Of a DNA stretch of 64,000 nt, positions 25,072 to 36,476 are shown in pieces (position 1 is the stretch's first letter; each line of letters opens with the position of its first letter). The DNA is from Wolfiporia cocos (lineage: Eukaryota > Basidiomycota > Agaricomycetes > Polyporales > Phaeolaceae): contig JACCLO010000009.1 of NCBI GenBank assembly GCA_029448655.1, positions 992,001-1,056,000 on the forward strand, read 5' to 3'. The position numbers and the translations under genes were made by a program. The notes beneath the pieces were generated by a model. That model searched no databases and was not told where the DNA came from. It saw only the letters and a program-made list of their open reading frames with translations.

Positions 25072-26252
25072 CATCGGGTACGTCGCTATCACGTCGTTCC
25101 ACTACTGGGTCGTCCAACCGCTTCGGAATCCCAAAAGTCCTGTGAGTATCTCTTGCTTTTGTTCATTGAGTCTCCACCAAATGCAGGTTTAGCAAAAGGA
25201 CTCGTACCTGTGTCGTCTGCCAATCCGCCATCGACGGCACCCGAGTCCGCGTGCCATGCGGCCATTATCTGGATATACCTTGCTTCATGCACCTCGTCGA
25301 CAAGTCGGCCCACGACGAGTCGCTCTTTCCCCCAAGCTGTTGTCGACAGGCCATCCCTGACAGGACGCTCCGCCACTACTTACCTCCCCCTCTCATAGAG
25401 GTCCTCGCGGATAAAGGTCGGGAGTTCAGCGCGACCAAACGCGTGTACTGCTCGAACCCACCATGCAGCCGCTTCCTAGGGCCCCGCACAGAAGACTCCC
25501 CACCTCAGGTTCTGACTTGTACCGCTTGCACGACGCAGACGTGCAGCGCATGTCGGGAGCGTGTGCGCGCGCACAAGCCACACCGCTGCGGGCGTGACCG
25601 CGCGCAGCGCGAGTTACTCGCGCTTGCGAACCAGAAAGGCTGGGCGCGCTGTCCTGCATGCGAACACATGATTGAGCTGCGCAGCGGATGCTACCACATG
25701 ACATGCATCTGTGCGACGCAGTTCTGCTACCTATGCAGGTCTCCCTGGAAGACGTGCGACTGTCCGCAGTGGGAAGTGATGCAGATCAGGGACGTGGGCG
25801 AGGGACTATCGCTCGACAGGCCATTGTCTGGACTTCGTGTGGCACTGCGCACGGAGACTGCGGCGAAGAAGCCGGAGAGCAAGGCTGATCGGCCTAAGCG
25901 TTCGGGGCAAACAGTGGCGCGGCCAATATCCCGCGTCCAGTCTGAGGTCAGTGTCGCAGCATCGAAGCTCCTTCCAAAGTTGAACATCCATGTTTCCAGA
26001 AACCTCCGAAGCGATCATCTCAGCGGCCCTCCCTGGACATTGAAAACACGGCGATTGGACAACGCACATTTGGAGTCGACGATCTGCTGTATCGTGGCAT
26101 GGTCGCACAGAGTCGGCGCGGACACCTCGCGGGTCATGCAAGGACCCTTTCAGAGAGTACAAACAGGCGCACTGGCCGAGTGGGGAATGACTAGCCGCAG
26201 CCAACATAAATATCAAGACCGTGTATCATTATCGCCTGCGTCTGGCGTGTAA
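25072..26252 (+). CDS. RING-IBR-RING (RBR) E3 ubiquitin-ligase-like protein, C-terminally short
   Basis: An exon ending at 25140 joins across GT-AG (25141-25186) to the frame 25187-26252. RING1 begins at CVVCQSAIDGTRVRVPCGHY. The IBR part holds VYCSNPPCSRFLG and CTTQTCSACRERV. RING2 has CPACEHMIELRSGCYHMTC, with the Cys of GCYHMTC in the position of the catalytic thioester Cys of HHARI-type ligases, then FCYLCRSPWKTCDC. RBR enzymes take ubiquitin from an E2 onto this Cys and pass it to a target. The start is not fixed; upstream exons are uncertain. The tandem neighbour at 26619 has a further zinc-binding C-terminal module that is missing here, so this copy is shortened, diverged, or ends in unseen exons. 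Confidence 0.7.
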
Positions 26253-26571
26253 CATTATGTTCAATATACAATTATGTGGAACTCACCCGAGGTCGAGGCC
26301 GAGATCAACGAAGTCGGCATTTAGGCAACTGACGAGGCAAGTTATAAGAGATCCCTGATGACAGGGAATTGTGGGGGGAGAGGTGGATCGGTTAATATGG
26401 TCTGGGTAGTGTTAATCTGTCTTTCGGCATGCGGGAGACGGGAGCCACGCTATATAATAGTCGTGCATTTGGAATCCGTATACAGCACTGTTTTAGGTTC
26501 AAACTTTCTTCGAGGTTCGACGTCTTTCTGATATCGATGCACCCTTCTAGCGCGCGTGCAGTCCACGCACT

Positions 26572-26577
26572 TATATA
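26572..26577 (+). promoter_or_regulatory. TATA-like box upstream of the second RBR gene
   Basis: TATATA lies 42-47 bases before the ATG at 26619. A second candidate, TATATAATAG, lies near 26451, about 165 bases upstream. Confidence 0.35.
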
Positions 26578-26618
26578 TTAGGTGTCGCAGATGAATCCCA
26601 TGCGTTCCCTCACCTATC

Positions 26619-28824
26619 ATGTCCACTGCAGGTCCGTCTCGCTCGACCGGCTCGACTCCCTTTGCAGCCGTCGTGCGAGGCCAGGACCCTGGCCGGGATG
26701 TAGCGTATTATGAGGTCACTGCACAGACCAACCTTGATGATATCAATGACCTGCAAAGCAACATTTGGAACGAACACGAGGACGACACGCAGTCTGATGG
26801 AGAGCTGGCTTTTAGGCTAGCTGCAGAGGAGTCCATCAGATTTGCCGCTAGACAGAGAGACCACGATCTTGCCGTAAGACTCAGCCTCTACGGCGATGAG
26901 CTCGACATTTTTGCAGAGGCAGCTCTCCTGGAACAGGCCAGGTCAGTCATCGCCAAATCCGAGACAATTTGCGATCCTGAGGATGATTAGCTCGAGTGTA
27001 TCGTCGTCTGCCACACGTGTGCGAGCCGACACAACAATGGCCGGTCAACGGTAGGATACATTGATCCATGAAGTTTGTATATTGAGGGCGCCTTGCAGAG
27101 TTGCTGCAGCAACGATTCACACCACCAGACAGCAGACAGGAGGCTCCGCAAGGTCCATTGTGACTGCTTCGGCTGTACAAAGCCCGTCCACACAGTCCCA
27201 AAAGCAGAGAAACCGGTTTGCCAGTTGCTCCGATATGGGTGTGAAGCTACTGATCCAGGCTCAGTTTACCAACAGGTCACAATTGTGTGATCTGTACCGA
27301 CCCAATCTACGGTGATGAAATCCGCGCACCTTGTGGAGACCATTACGACAAAGAGTGTATCTTGGACTTGATTCAGGCTGCTACGCGTGACGAATCCCTC
27401 TTTCCTCCTCGATGCTGCAGGCAGGTCATACCTCTAGAATCCGTAATACGATTCATGAGTATCGATCTTATTCGCCTCTTCCACGAGAAGAAGAAGGAAT
27501 TTGGCACCTTGAAACGAGTATACTGCGCCAATCCGTCATGCAGCCGCTTCCTTGGCGAGCAAATAGACGGTAAAATCCGACATTGGTTGTGGCCCAGCTA
27601 CATATGCGACTGTGCAACGAGAACCTGCACGCGGTGCAAGGCACGCTACAGTCCGCTCAGCCATCGCTGTAGCGCCGCGCAACAGGACAGTGATGTCCTC
27701 GCACTGGGGCAGACAGCAGGCTGGCAACGCTGCCCGGGCTGCGAGCAATTGATCGAACTCCATCATGGCTGCTTCCACATGACTTGCCGGTGCAAGACCG
27801 AGTTCTGCTATGTGTGCAGGGCGAATTGGAAATCATGCGCTTGCCCGCAATGGGATGAGCGACGTTTGCTTGCTGCAGCAGAAGCCCGAGCGGATGCTCA
27901 GCTCGGCTGGCGTGCCCCAGCCCCAGCTGCCCCAGCCCCACCAGCTCGTGTTCAGGTTCAACCGCCTCGTCCTGCTGTGGTGCCAGCCCCGCCTCCTAGA
28001 CCCGCCGCGTTACCGGTCCGAGCTCTTCGGAGACCAGTAGCTGCACCGATTCCCCATGCAACTCCTCCAGCGACATCTACGCAGCCTTTAAGACCTGCAG
28101 TCAGGACAAACATCAGAGCGGAAGCGGCACCAGGCTTGCTCGGAGGACTGGTCCTACCCGCATCGGTAAGCCTTGCGCGTTCATCTACTCCGCCTGCCAC
28201 GGCTGATCATGCAGCGCTTGCCCTGCGCCATGTGCGCCGTGTATCCGACGCTGCTCAACAGGGTGCATCGAATCGTTTGGAGGGTGCTAGTGGGGACACT
28301 GCCTCATCTCAGCTTCGAGCCGATCGTACAACCCAACTCCTGACGCCGGGTTCAGGCTTCGGGCGCACTACCTTGCGAGGAGCCCCGCAGACCGACAATA
28401 CCTTGCGGCAGAACATTTCACAACCGCAGAGGCAAAACTCCAATGGACAGGCCTCGAGGCCCAAGAGTTCGTCGTCGTCTTCCCTCAGTAGCCCCCGTCC
28501 CCTGTCGCTCAATTATACCGCGCATGTCGGTACAACGCGCGACGCACCTTCACGGTCCCGACAGTTACCGGGAAGCACTACAGCTAGGGAAAATCTTGTG
28601 CGCCAATGGATGGAGCGTTTGCGCGTAGACCATGACTGCCAACACAACAATTGGAAGTACCGCCGTGGGGGCGGCAGCTGTGAAGTTTGTCATCACAAAT
28701 TGCCACTGTATCTCTTCGTAAGTCTGCTCGCTTATGGCACGCCACTCTTATTGATGGTGAGCCAAAGCGATGTACTGGTTGCGAAATGCTAGCTTGCAAC
28801 CGGTGCCGTAAGAATCGCCTATGA
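26619..28824 (+). CDS. RING-IBR-RING (RBR) E3 ubiquitin-ligase-like protein with C-terminal zinc module
   Basis: Proposed exons are 26619-26941, 27099-27238, 27276-28717 and 28762-28824, summing to 1968 bases and 655 residues. The second exon is the least certain, with a 157-base intron before it. The acidic N-terminus includes GELAFRLAAEES. RING1 starts at CVICTDPIYGDEIRAPCGDHY (about residue 157). The IBR holds VYCANPSCSRFLG, and RING2 is CPGCEQLIELHHGCFHMTC, keeping the catalytic-type Cys. A long Pro/Ala/Ser-rich linker leads to a C-terminal module, CQHNNWKYRRGGGSCEVC ... CTGCEMLACNRCRKNRL. The last intron was chosen because it restores these paired cysteines and ends at TGA 28822. It should act as an E3 ubiquitin ligase; the substrate is unknown. 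The gene at 25.1 kb is a tandem paralogue. Confidence 0.8.
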
Positions 28825-29103
28825 CAAGTTCATGCTACTTACCTCAAATGGATGCACCGTCCCAGCAATGGATGAAAGTGTTTTGGCGATTGACGAAATA
28901 GCTGCACGATACAAGTAGCATTACAGCACCAACAGTGCACGGTGTGAATTGTAGTGTGCAATGTCATATCAACATAGTGCATGTATTCGACAAGATATGA
29001 CAAAACGGTCGTCGAACCGCCGACAGCGTCGTGCAACCGCAAGCAGTTTTCTGCCTCAGGGCCCAGAACCTCATAATCGATGCTAACCCGGTGCAGAGAG
29101 GAC

Positions 29104-29834
29104 CTAGAAGGTGGAAGGCCGGTGCGCGACAAAGGTCGAGCGAACCTTAGAGACGCGGTGAGGTAGAGGGAATTTGAGCTTGGGCGTGAGCAGCTGCTTG
29201 ATGTACGGCCGGCGGATATCCTCAGTCTTCTCGATCTCCACAACACGCAGGATCTGCGCTCCAAAGGTCAGCATCTGAGGGCCGACTGCACATGATAGCA
29301 GCCTAGCAAGGGAAGTACATACATGGATGGACCGGAAGCGAGCACGGTGGCGGGCAGCCATGTCCTGGTAGAGGCTCCTGACGGCATCTGCACGGCTGAG
29401 CTCACGGAACTCCTTGTACATGTTGTGGGTGCCAGAGCGGGAGTCATAACGGACCCAGATACCGAAGTTCTTGACCTTCAAAGGCTTCTTTTCGTGGATC
29501 TACAGAGGGCGTCGAATGCGCCGGTTAGTTCCCACTCCGCCTGCCACTTGAACGGCTGCAAGGGATAATACACACAACGTTGACGCCAATGATCTCGCCA
29601 CTGGCCTTCTTAACCTTCTTCAATTGCCTGAGTCGCCGTAAGCATCGGACAGAGGATACCGGCCAGAATACCGCGAGCACCATAAGACTGACGGACGCAC
29701 CTCAAGAAGTACCAGAAACGGGACTTGGCAACAACTTCGTTGGGCGCGAAGATGCGCATACGATAGATCTTGGGGTTGGGGTCCGCATCGGTGGGGAGAT
29801 GGCGGCCGACGACCTGGAATTCCTGGAGAGGCAT
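29104..29834 (-). CDS. RPL20: 60S ribosomal protein eL20 (L18a/L20)
   Basis: Four exons on the minus strand (29834-29701, 29627-29576, 29499-29323, 29253-29104) sum to 513 bases and 170 residues; yeast L20 has about 172. Conserved blocks in order are [78 protein letters not shown] and LKFPLPHRV, ending in RPSTF. It is a structural protein of the large cytosolic ribosomal subunit. A GT-AG intron of about 132 bases (29966-29835) ends exactly before the ATG, pointing to a 5-prime leader intron, as is common in ribosomal-protein genes. It is transcribed away from the tRNA-His gene, whose start lies about 290 bases upstream of the ATG. Confidence 0.95.
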
Positions 29835-30119
29835 CTAGAGAACGACGGGTGAGTACCAAGTCGACATCCGTTCGCAGAGACACGCATCCAGCCTTTCCAG
29901 GCGGAACCAGCGCTCGTTCGACATCCACACGGCAGGACAGCAGAAGCCGAGGATATCCGCTCACCTTGAAAATTGGCTTGCCCTCTTGACGTTGGCGTTG
30001 TCGACGGCGATGAGCACGACTTGTAAGGCGTCAAACGATCGGAGGAACAGAGTTCAAGACGTCGCTGAGTTTGATTATGATGCGCGGTATATCAATAGCA
30101 AGTGGGGCATTGCATATTG

Positions 30120-30213
30120 GTCCTTGTCGATTAGTGGTTAGATCATCACGTTGTGGTGGGTGTTAAAGCTTTCCAAATCCGTGAAGACGGAGGCTCGAAT
30201 CCTCCCTGGGACA
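30120..30213 (+). tRNA. tRNA-His (GTG) with a 22-base intron
   Basis: The acceptor stem is GTCCTTG/CTGGGAC (one mismatch, one G-T pair) with discriminator A at 30213. The D stem is GATT/GATC with loop AGTGGTTA. The anticodon stem is TCACG/CGTGA. The T arm is a perfect GGAGG-CTCGAAT-CCTCC. The anticodon loop reads TT-GTG-G, then a 22-base intron (30157-30178), then C. The intron sits one base after the anticodon, the standard eukaryotic position. Base 30119 is G, matching the extra G(-1) of tRNA-His, although that G is normally added after transcription. A TTTT run at 30217-30220 can end Pol III transcription. Removal of the intron gives a tRNA of normal length. Confidence 0.85.
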
Positions 30214-30413
30214 TAATTTTGCTCCTGCCCCCAAGAGAAAACGGCTTCGCATGTCGGCCTCTTGAAAATCTTTCGCAACGATGATTATACCTACACAGCA
30301 ATTACTCATGTAAACATGTGGGTATCTAACTGATAGGGATACATCCGGTTTGTCATCCTACAATCTATACATCGATTATGTTGTGCAATCCGCCTCGTTG
30401 CGATATGCTCCCT

Positions 30414-32174
30414 TCACGCAATCGACCACAGCGTACTCTCTTCCGTTCGCCTTTGTCGGTCATCGACATCGCGCAGCTCATATCCATCCGGTATATCTGC
30501 TGCTTCTTCATCGCTTTCCAAGCCCATATCGCGCGCTATGGCCCCCGGACTTATGGCAATGGTCGTGCTGAACTGAAGAGTGGTGGAATCGTCTGCTTCC
30601 AAGTTTGGGCCGGTGGCGACACTGTTATTTGGGGTAACACTTTCGTGCAAGTTCAGCATAAGCCGTGACATCATTGTCACCGAGACACTGTAGCATATAT
30701 ATCAAGTCAAGTCGATGGCACGGAAGTAGATGGATTATATTCACCTGCTAGCAAAGGTAGAAAGAACCCCCTCGAGTAGAGGCTATAGGAGAAAGCATTC
30801 CATTAGCCTGTGAGTCAGCGAGTCCAAGAAAGGAGCATTGGTACCGGTGCAAACTAATACATTGCTCTTTGTCAGATACTGATTCTCGTGGTAGACGTAT
30901 GATATGGAACCTTACGTAGAATGTTAGCAAATTCGCAAGATTCACGGAAGCCATGACACTGCAAAAAGTCTGCTTTGTGAGTCCGAGTCCCACGGTGAAC
31001 TGCGGTCCGCTTACGCGAAATAGATGGCACCTGCAATGGTATGTGTTATTTAGTGAGAACTAGGCATCAGGCAGTGGCATACCGTCGCGCCAAATTAACT
31101 GGAAGATGTTATCTTGAACAGTCCGCATTACATGTCTCTCCTTCCACGTCTTGTATAGTGTCAACACAAAAATGGATATGTCATACACAAACAAGGCCTC
31201 CCAAGCGACCGCAATTCCTATAAAAGACGATATCAGGAAGATAACGATAACACAGGCAAGGCAACTATGCCCTTACGAATGGCGCTGAAAACGGCACTGC
31301 TCAGCGATGGATGTCATCCGGAAGAGGGACGGACGTACGTCAAGCGAGTAGAAGCGATATGACATCCATCTGTTTGGGAAATGCCTTGCTTCTGGTCGGT
31401 GATAGCGAACTGAAGGGGAATGAGGTCGCTCTGACAGTGTGATGATACACTGACTGACAATAGCGAGTCCGCCCAGAATGACTCCAGAGCCAATCACGTA
31501 GGCCAGAATTCGTTTGCTTTGGTTATATAGCGCATATGTCCGTAGACATAGAATGACTAGGTGAACCAGGGTATATTCAGCTGCCACGATGAAAGACATG
31601 CCATCTTAGGACCCACTTACTGCAGACAATGACTTGAGCGCCAATCAACAGCGATTGCCGATACAGCGCGTAATCACTACAACTGTTGTTTAGCGTGATC
31701 AGTGGGCTGAGAACTTGGATGTATCAACGCAAGTGAACCTCTGTGAGGTCAACATCAGAGGTGAGGATTCGTTGGGAGCAGATATACGCACTTTTGCAGA
31801 TTTGAAGCCATAGAAATTACCGACATTAACAGCGATATCCTATACTCTGATCAGCATCTTCACTACCATAAGAGCGAACGATATATGCCTTACGCCAAAA
31901 AATGTTAGGTATCTGTTGATCAAAAACCATATATTCAATTTCCACGTTGGCTGAGTCCATATGCGCATGTACTCGTCCCCGAACGTTATCGCATAGTCGT
32001 AGTAAAATATGGCTGGGAAGAACTCAGGAGCAGCTCCAGTAGCTGCGCCAATGTACTTACAGATTCCAAGCAGATGAAGGTAGTTATGAATGTACCTGAA
32101 GTAGAACGTCACTAACACTCACTCTCGGAGAGGAAAGGAACTCACACATCTCTCACTTCTTCTGCGCTGTTCAT
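30414..32174 (-). CDS. Multi-pass membrane protein of the basidiomycete DUF6533 family
   Basis: The gene runs on the minus strand with many small exons. The start is the ATG at 32174 (MNSAEEVRDV). Splicing at GT-AG sites joins it to YIHNYLHLLGIS and then to IFYYDYAITFGDEYMRIWT, the signature of the DUF6533 N-terminal domain (a Tyr/Asp-rich motif before a Trp and a membrane span). Later exons give hydrophobic segments, for example EYTLVHLVILCLRTYALY near 31.55 kb and LAYVIGSGVILGGLAIVS. The last exon encodes a cytoplasmic tail starting MMSRLMLNLHES and ending at TGA 30414. These proteins have about seven predicted spans and no established function. Ends and the first exons are well supported; the middle exons (30.7-31.3 kb) are not resolved. 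Confidence 0.68.
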
Positions 32175-35145
32175 ATCGAACCCTCGAGTGAGCACTAACT
32201 CAAGAGAACAAACGAAGTGGGGACATTGACGGTCCAGCAAGCGTGGAAGGGATAGTCAAAAACGACCCGAATACCGTTTGCCTTATATCGGTATTCTGTG
32301 AAGTCTGGAGTCGGCAGAGCCAATTTCAGATGCAAATGCCGTGCCCTTGATAGAAGTTGACCATCCACATGGACCCTGAGCCTATCGTGTTGTGCAAAGT
32401 TTGCGAGGCCTCGAGGCGCCACAAGACCGTAGGAGAACAAGAGTCTGATGATCACGCCCACTGCGCAACAGCTGACACCAGCACTGTGATTGGCTAGGTG
32501 AGGGATAAGTGCGCTGACGTGATGGCTGTGTTCGGAACTTACTTCAACAGCATCACGGCAATGCCAACATAGCAGATCCTTCAGCAAAACGTGAGCGAGA
32601 AGGAGGAGCATGTCGGATCATCTTGGCCGGCGGAATGGCCGAAGCCCTGAGTCCAGATTCCCGCCGGCATCTAGCACGCACACAAGGCGTGGGAGACCAC
32701 TTCCGACATCGAAGCACTGAGAGCAATTTGTCGATAGGCTCCTCATAATAGATAGTAGTTGCCGATGCATACCTTGCCGGCTTCCTCGAGCATTCGGCTG
32801 AACCATTCATATCTCCTCTTGAGGACGCGGCAGAAGCGTGTTGCTTGAGACATGACCCCGGATGGCGCCTCGTCTTGAAGTACAACGTCACCATCATTGA
32901 TGTCATGTCACCTGTTCGGCAACACAAGGGCTATCTCGAATATACCTTCGATGATGCGCCGCATAATAGCCTGTCGTCAAACGGAGCAACCAGCGTCGCA
33001 ACCAAGGTTCCAACGCCGATGGGAGAGTTGCACTTGTCGCAAGGTCTGTGCAACGTGCATGCAGCATAGTACTCGGTCGTATTCACGTTCGTTAGGCACA
33101 TTCTCAGCGTGGTCGTGAGCGCCGTTTGAGAGCTGCGGAGGGTTTCAGACACAGAGCGTGGTGGATGATCTGTGAGAGAATGCTTCCCATTAGCACTCAG
33201 CGCCGCTCTATCACAATTCATGCATACCACTCGCCAGCTCTCGCCTCAGTTATCCTGCTCGACTTAGCGTTCGGCTTTTTTTCCTGTGCATTGTCTGTAG
33301 CGTTTGTTGCACACCAATTCCCTTGCCCGCTATCGTATTAATCCGCTACCGACTTAAGATGCTGCACTCCGTCTGCAACAGGCGCTCTGTATGTCTGGGC
33401 GACATTTTATGACAGGGGCGGTGTGATCTGCAGACCAGATGTGGTGCCCGCGTTCGGGATTATGAGGTTTCAAGCTGTAGCATCGTCAGCACCTGTCACC
33501 ATCGCGGATGAAGATATGGATGTCACCTTGCGATCAGATTCATAGGGTGAGAGGAGTATTGAATGGTACCAATGCCACGGCAGACTGAGATCAGGGCGCA
33601 TCTGATGGCCCTGAAATCCAGATCCCACCTCTAATGCGTCCAGTACAGTTTTTGCTTGACATAGCGTGGCGACCTGAGTGGTTTTCCAATGTGCCGAACA
33701 TGCGCGGCGCGACCATCGAGCGATGACTCATGCTCTTCCACCGCGAGCGTAACGCGACATGACAAGGATGTGGCATGCATCGCAACGGTCTCGGTCTTCG
33801 GGCAGAAGCATCCTGGCGTGTCTGCGCAACTGCATTGGGGATGTACTCGGGCATACATCAGCAGAGCGCCGCCTGGCGCGTTGGTTGCAGCCTCAGTGAG
33901 AGACAGCGATGCATTGACCAAACATAACGGTTGAAACATGCCTGCAGCAAACCCTTGCAAGATGTAGTTCGATAGAATTCGACATCGCGAGAACCTCGCG
34001 TGATCTACGCTTTCACTTCTGGCCAGACACCCATGTGCTAATTCGTCATCTACACCGACGCCATCCACATCTGCATATGCAACCGTGCCAGCACACTTTC
34101 ATTAGGGAGGCACCGTTCTCGGACACATAAGGCCCGATGTAGGCAGTCCAGGTCAAAGCCTTGCCCGCTTGGGGTAATATGGCCAGCGTGGATCTGCGAA
34201 CGGTCTCCTCAGGCCAGCGAAGGCGGGTATATCTGGTACGTACATGAAGCAGTGTTCAAATGCGATACTTGTCAATGGACGTTCAGTATGCATGTGCAAG
34301 GGTCGGGGCGGCTTAGAAGCCGTCAACAAACAGCTTATCGTGCCTCTGTCAGTCTTGAAGTTCGCCGAAGCATGAGGTGGGCAACACATGATCCCCTTCT
34401 GAGAGAAACGCTTGCGGGTGTGGCGCATAGCCCCGCATAAAGCCTGGGCTAGTGAAATTGAATGTCTTCTGTGCTACGCAAAACGCTCCCCAGATGGCGA
34501 GCATGCTGGTCGTCTTTCAAGGTCAGTGATATATAAGTCGTTTTGCGTGAAGGAGAACTTCATTCCTGAGCCATTCTGGGTTTCCAGTGGTAATGCATGA
34601 GCCTCATTAGCACCCGCATGCCAGAACGCTGTCTACCAGGATGGACAACATGTCTATGAGGTACCAAAGGTTGGGTGGGCAGTGCAATCTAGAAGCGCCG
34701 AACTCCACAGCATGGCTGAGCATGAGGTCTGCATTGCGGCTGGAAGACGGTGGCCAGTTCTCCCGGTCTTGCCTGAGATGGCAGCCATTGCGTGGCGATT
34801 CCGGATAACGGTACGGGCCCGATGCAGCTGCCCACCGGCCCTGTAGCATAAGGGGCGCATGTTCCGTGCGCAAGCCTAGCGCAATCCGGACAACTAAGGT
34901 TCCGCTGCGGCTCCGACTCGAGACACGGAAGTGGTAAGCATCCCAACCAAGGACTCCAGCGGTGCAATATGGGGTAGTGACATGACATTACGCTTGCCAT
35001 AGATTGTGACAGATTGTCACGGCGGTTAGATTATAATCAGGGTGATTTTCGGACTGATGGGCTCTGATCGGCAATTGCCGGCTCCCTCTTAAAGAGCTCT
35101 TGCCCTCTCCACACCGCCCACACCTCCCTCCACACAGCGGTCACC
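32175..35145. other. Intergenic region with possible gene relics
   Basis: No complete gene is recognised. On the minus strand about 33230-32931 a frame has two cysteine pairs, VCMNCDRAAL with a following HSLTDH, and HRPCDKCNSPIG, which weakly resemble ZZ-type zinc-finger halves. The 32.2-32.9 kb open frames show no motif. The sequence just before 35146 is the cyclophilin promoter. Confidence 0.3.
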
Positions 35146-35876
35146 ATGTCTAACGTCTTCGTAAGTTGTCCTTTCCGCCCTCAGCCCGATTTTTTGTGCC
35201 AATCTGTGATCTGTGGCTGATCTTCGCTCTTGAAGTTTGACATCACCGTCAACGGCGAGCCCTTGGGCCGCATCGTCTTCAAGCTCTACGACGATGTCGT
35301 CCCAAAGACCACGAAGAACTTCCGTGAGCTCGCGACCGGCGAGCATGGCTTCGGCTACAAGGGCTCTGCGTTCCACCGTATCATCCCGAACTTCATGCTT
35401 CAGGGCGGTGACTTCACTCGCGTAAGGCGATCGAGATCTCAATAGACTTACTGACGCTTACTGCCAACGAATCGCAGGGCAATGGCACCGGTGGAAAGTC
35501 GATCTACGGCGAGAAGTTCGAGGGTGAGTGGTCGCGCACTGGATCGCAGCCTGAAGCGTGCTGAACGCGCCTTTAGACGAGAACTTCAAGCTCAAGCACA
35601 CCAAGCCCGGTATGCTCTCCATGGCTAACGCTGGGAAGAACACGAACGGCTCGCAGTTCTTCATTACCACGGTCGTTACGTCGTGGCTTGATGGCGCTCA
35701 CGTCGTCTTCGGTATGTTATTATTTCGATTCTACAAGCATATGTTGAACGACATCGACTCGTGCCGTAGGCGAGGTCGTTGAGGGCTACGAGCATGTCAA
35801 GAAGATTGAGTCTCTTGGCTCCGCGTCGGGTACCCCCAAGTCGCGCATCGTCATCGCGGACAGCGGTGTCCTCTAA
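35146..35876 (+). CDS. Cyclophilin A-type peptidyl-prolyl cis-trans isomerase
   Basis: Five exons (35146-35160, 35236-35421, 35478-35523, 35577-35711, 35770-35876) sum to 489 bases and 162 residues, the size of single-domain cytosolic cyclophilins. The first exon is only 15 bases (MSNVF). Active-site residues are all visible: Arg, Phe and Gln in [15 protein letters not shown], then [31 protein letters not shown], and Trp and His in [11 protein letters not shown]. It ends DSGVL with no targeting signal or extra domain, so it should be cytosolic or nuclear. It speeds Pro-bond isomerisation during folding and is the usual target of cyclosporin A. Strong codon bias fits high expression. The short leader and very short first exon are typical of fungal cyclophilin genes. 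Confidence 0.96.
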
Positions 35877-36382
35877 GGGGCAGGTCTGACGGTCGTCGCT
35901 CCTTTGTGTATTTGAAGTGAAGATGAGAAGAAGTTGACATATACTGTATTCTCAACGAGGATTGTCGTTCGCAATTCGTCATCGTGTGTCAATAGAACTG
36001 GACAGTCTGATCCTCCAAATGCCTACCGTACGCCGCCGTGAGTCGTCTTGGTGAGAGGCGTCCACGTAGCATACGTCACTACTCCTCATGTAGATGGTCA
36101 CCGGTCATGGATATGCCCAGGATGTGACGCAATCGTTGCTCGTAACCGCGTAAACACCGTTGCCGACTGAATGCGATATGAGTGTCAATTGAAAATGGGA
36201 ATTTGCCAACTTGTCGATTGGGGCCTCCGATGCTGCTGTGTACTATGTATTCCATCATAGATACTAGCCACAAATCACGATACTACAGCTATATCTATTT
36301 GGAGCTGAGATTGACGAATTGGACATCTAGTAGGGCAATCGTCCGGCATGCCATGGCATAATCTAGATGAAAAAAATGGGAA

Positions 36383-36402
36383 GGGGGGGGGGGGGGGGGG
36401 GG
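36383..36402 (+). repeat. Poly(G) run of 20 bases
   Basis: An uninterrupted G20 tract lies between the 3-prime ends of the cyclophilin gene (plus) and the F-box gene (minus), flanked by A-rich sequence. It is a single-base repeat that could form a quadruplex, and its exact length may be a sequencing or assembly approximation. Confidence 0.9.
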
Positions 36403-36476
36403 ATTAAAAATAGAGGTTGCGAAAGTCTTGCTTGAGCGGCATTAGCAGTAGAGTGAAGAAATTATGAGACCTAATT

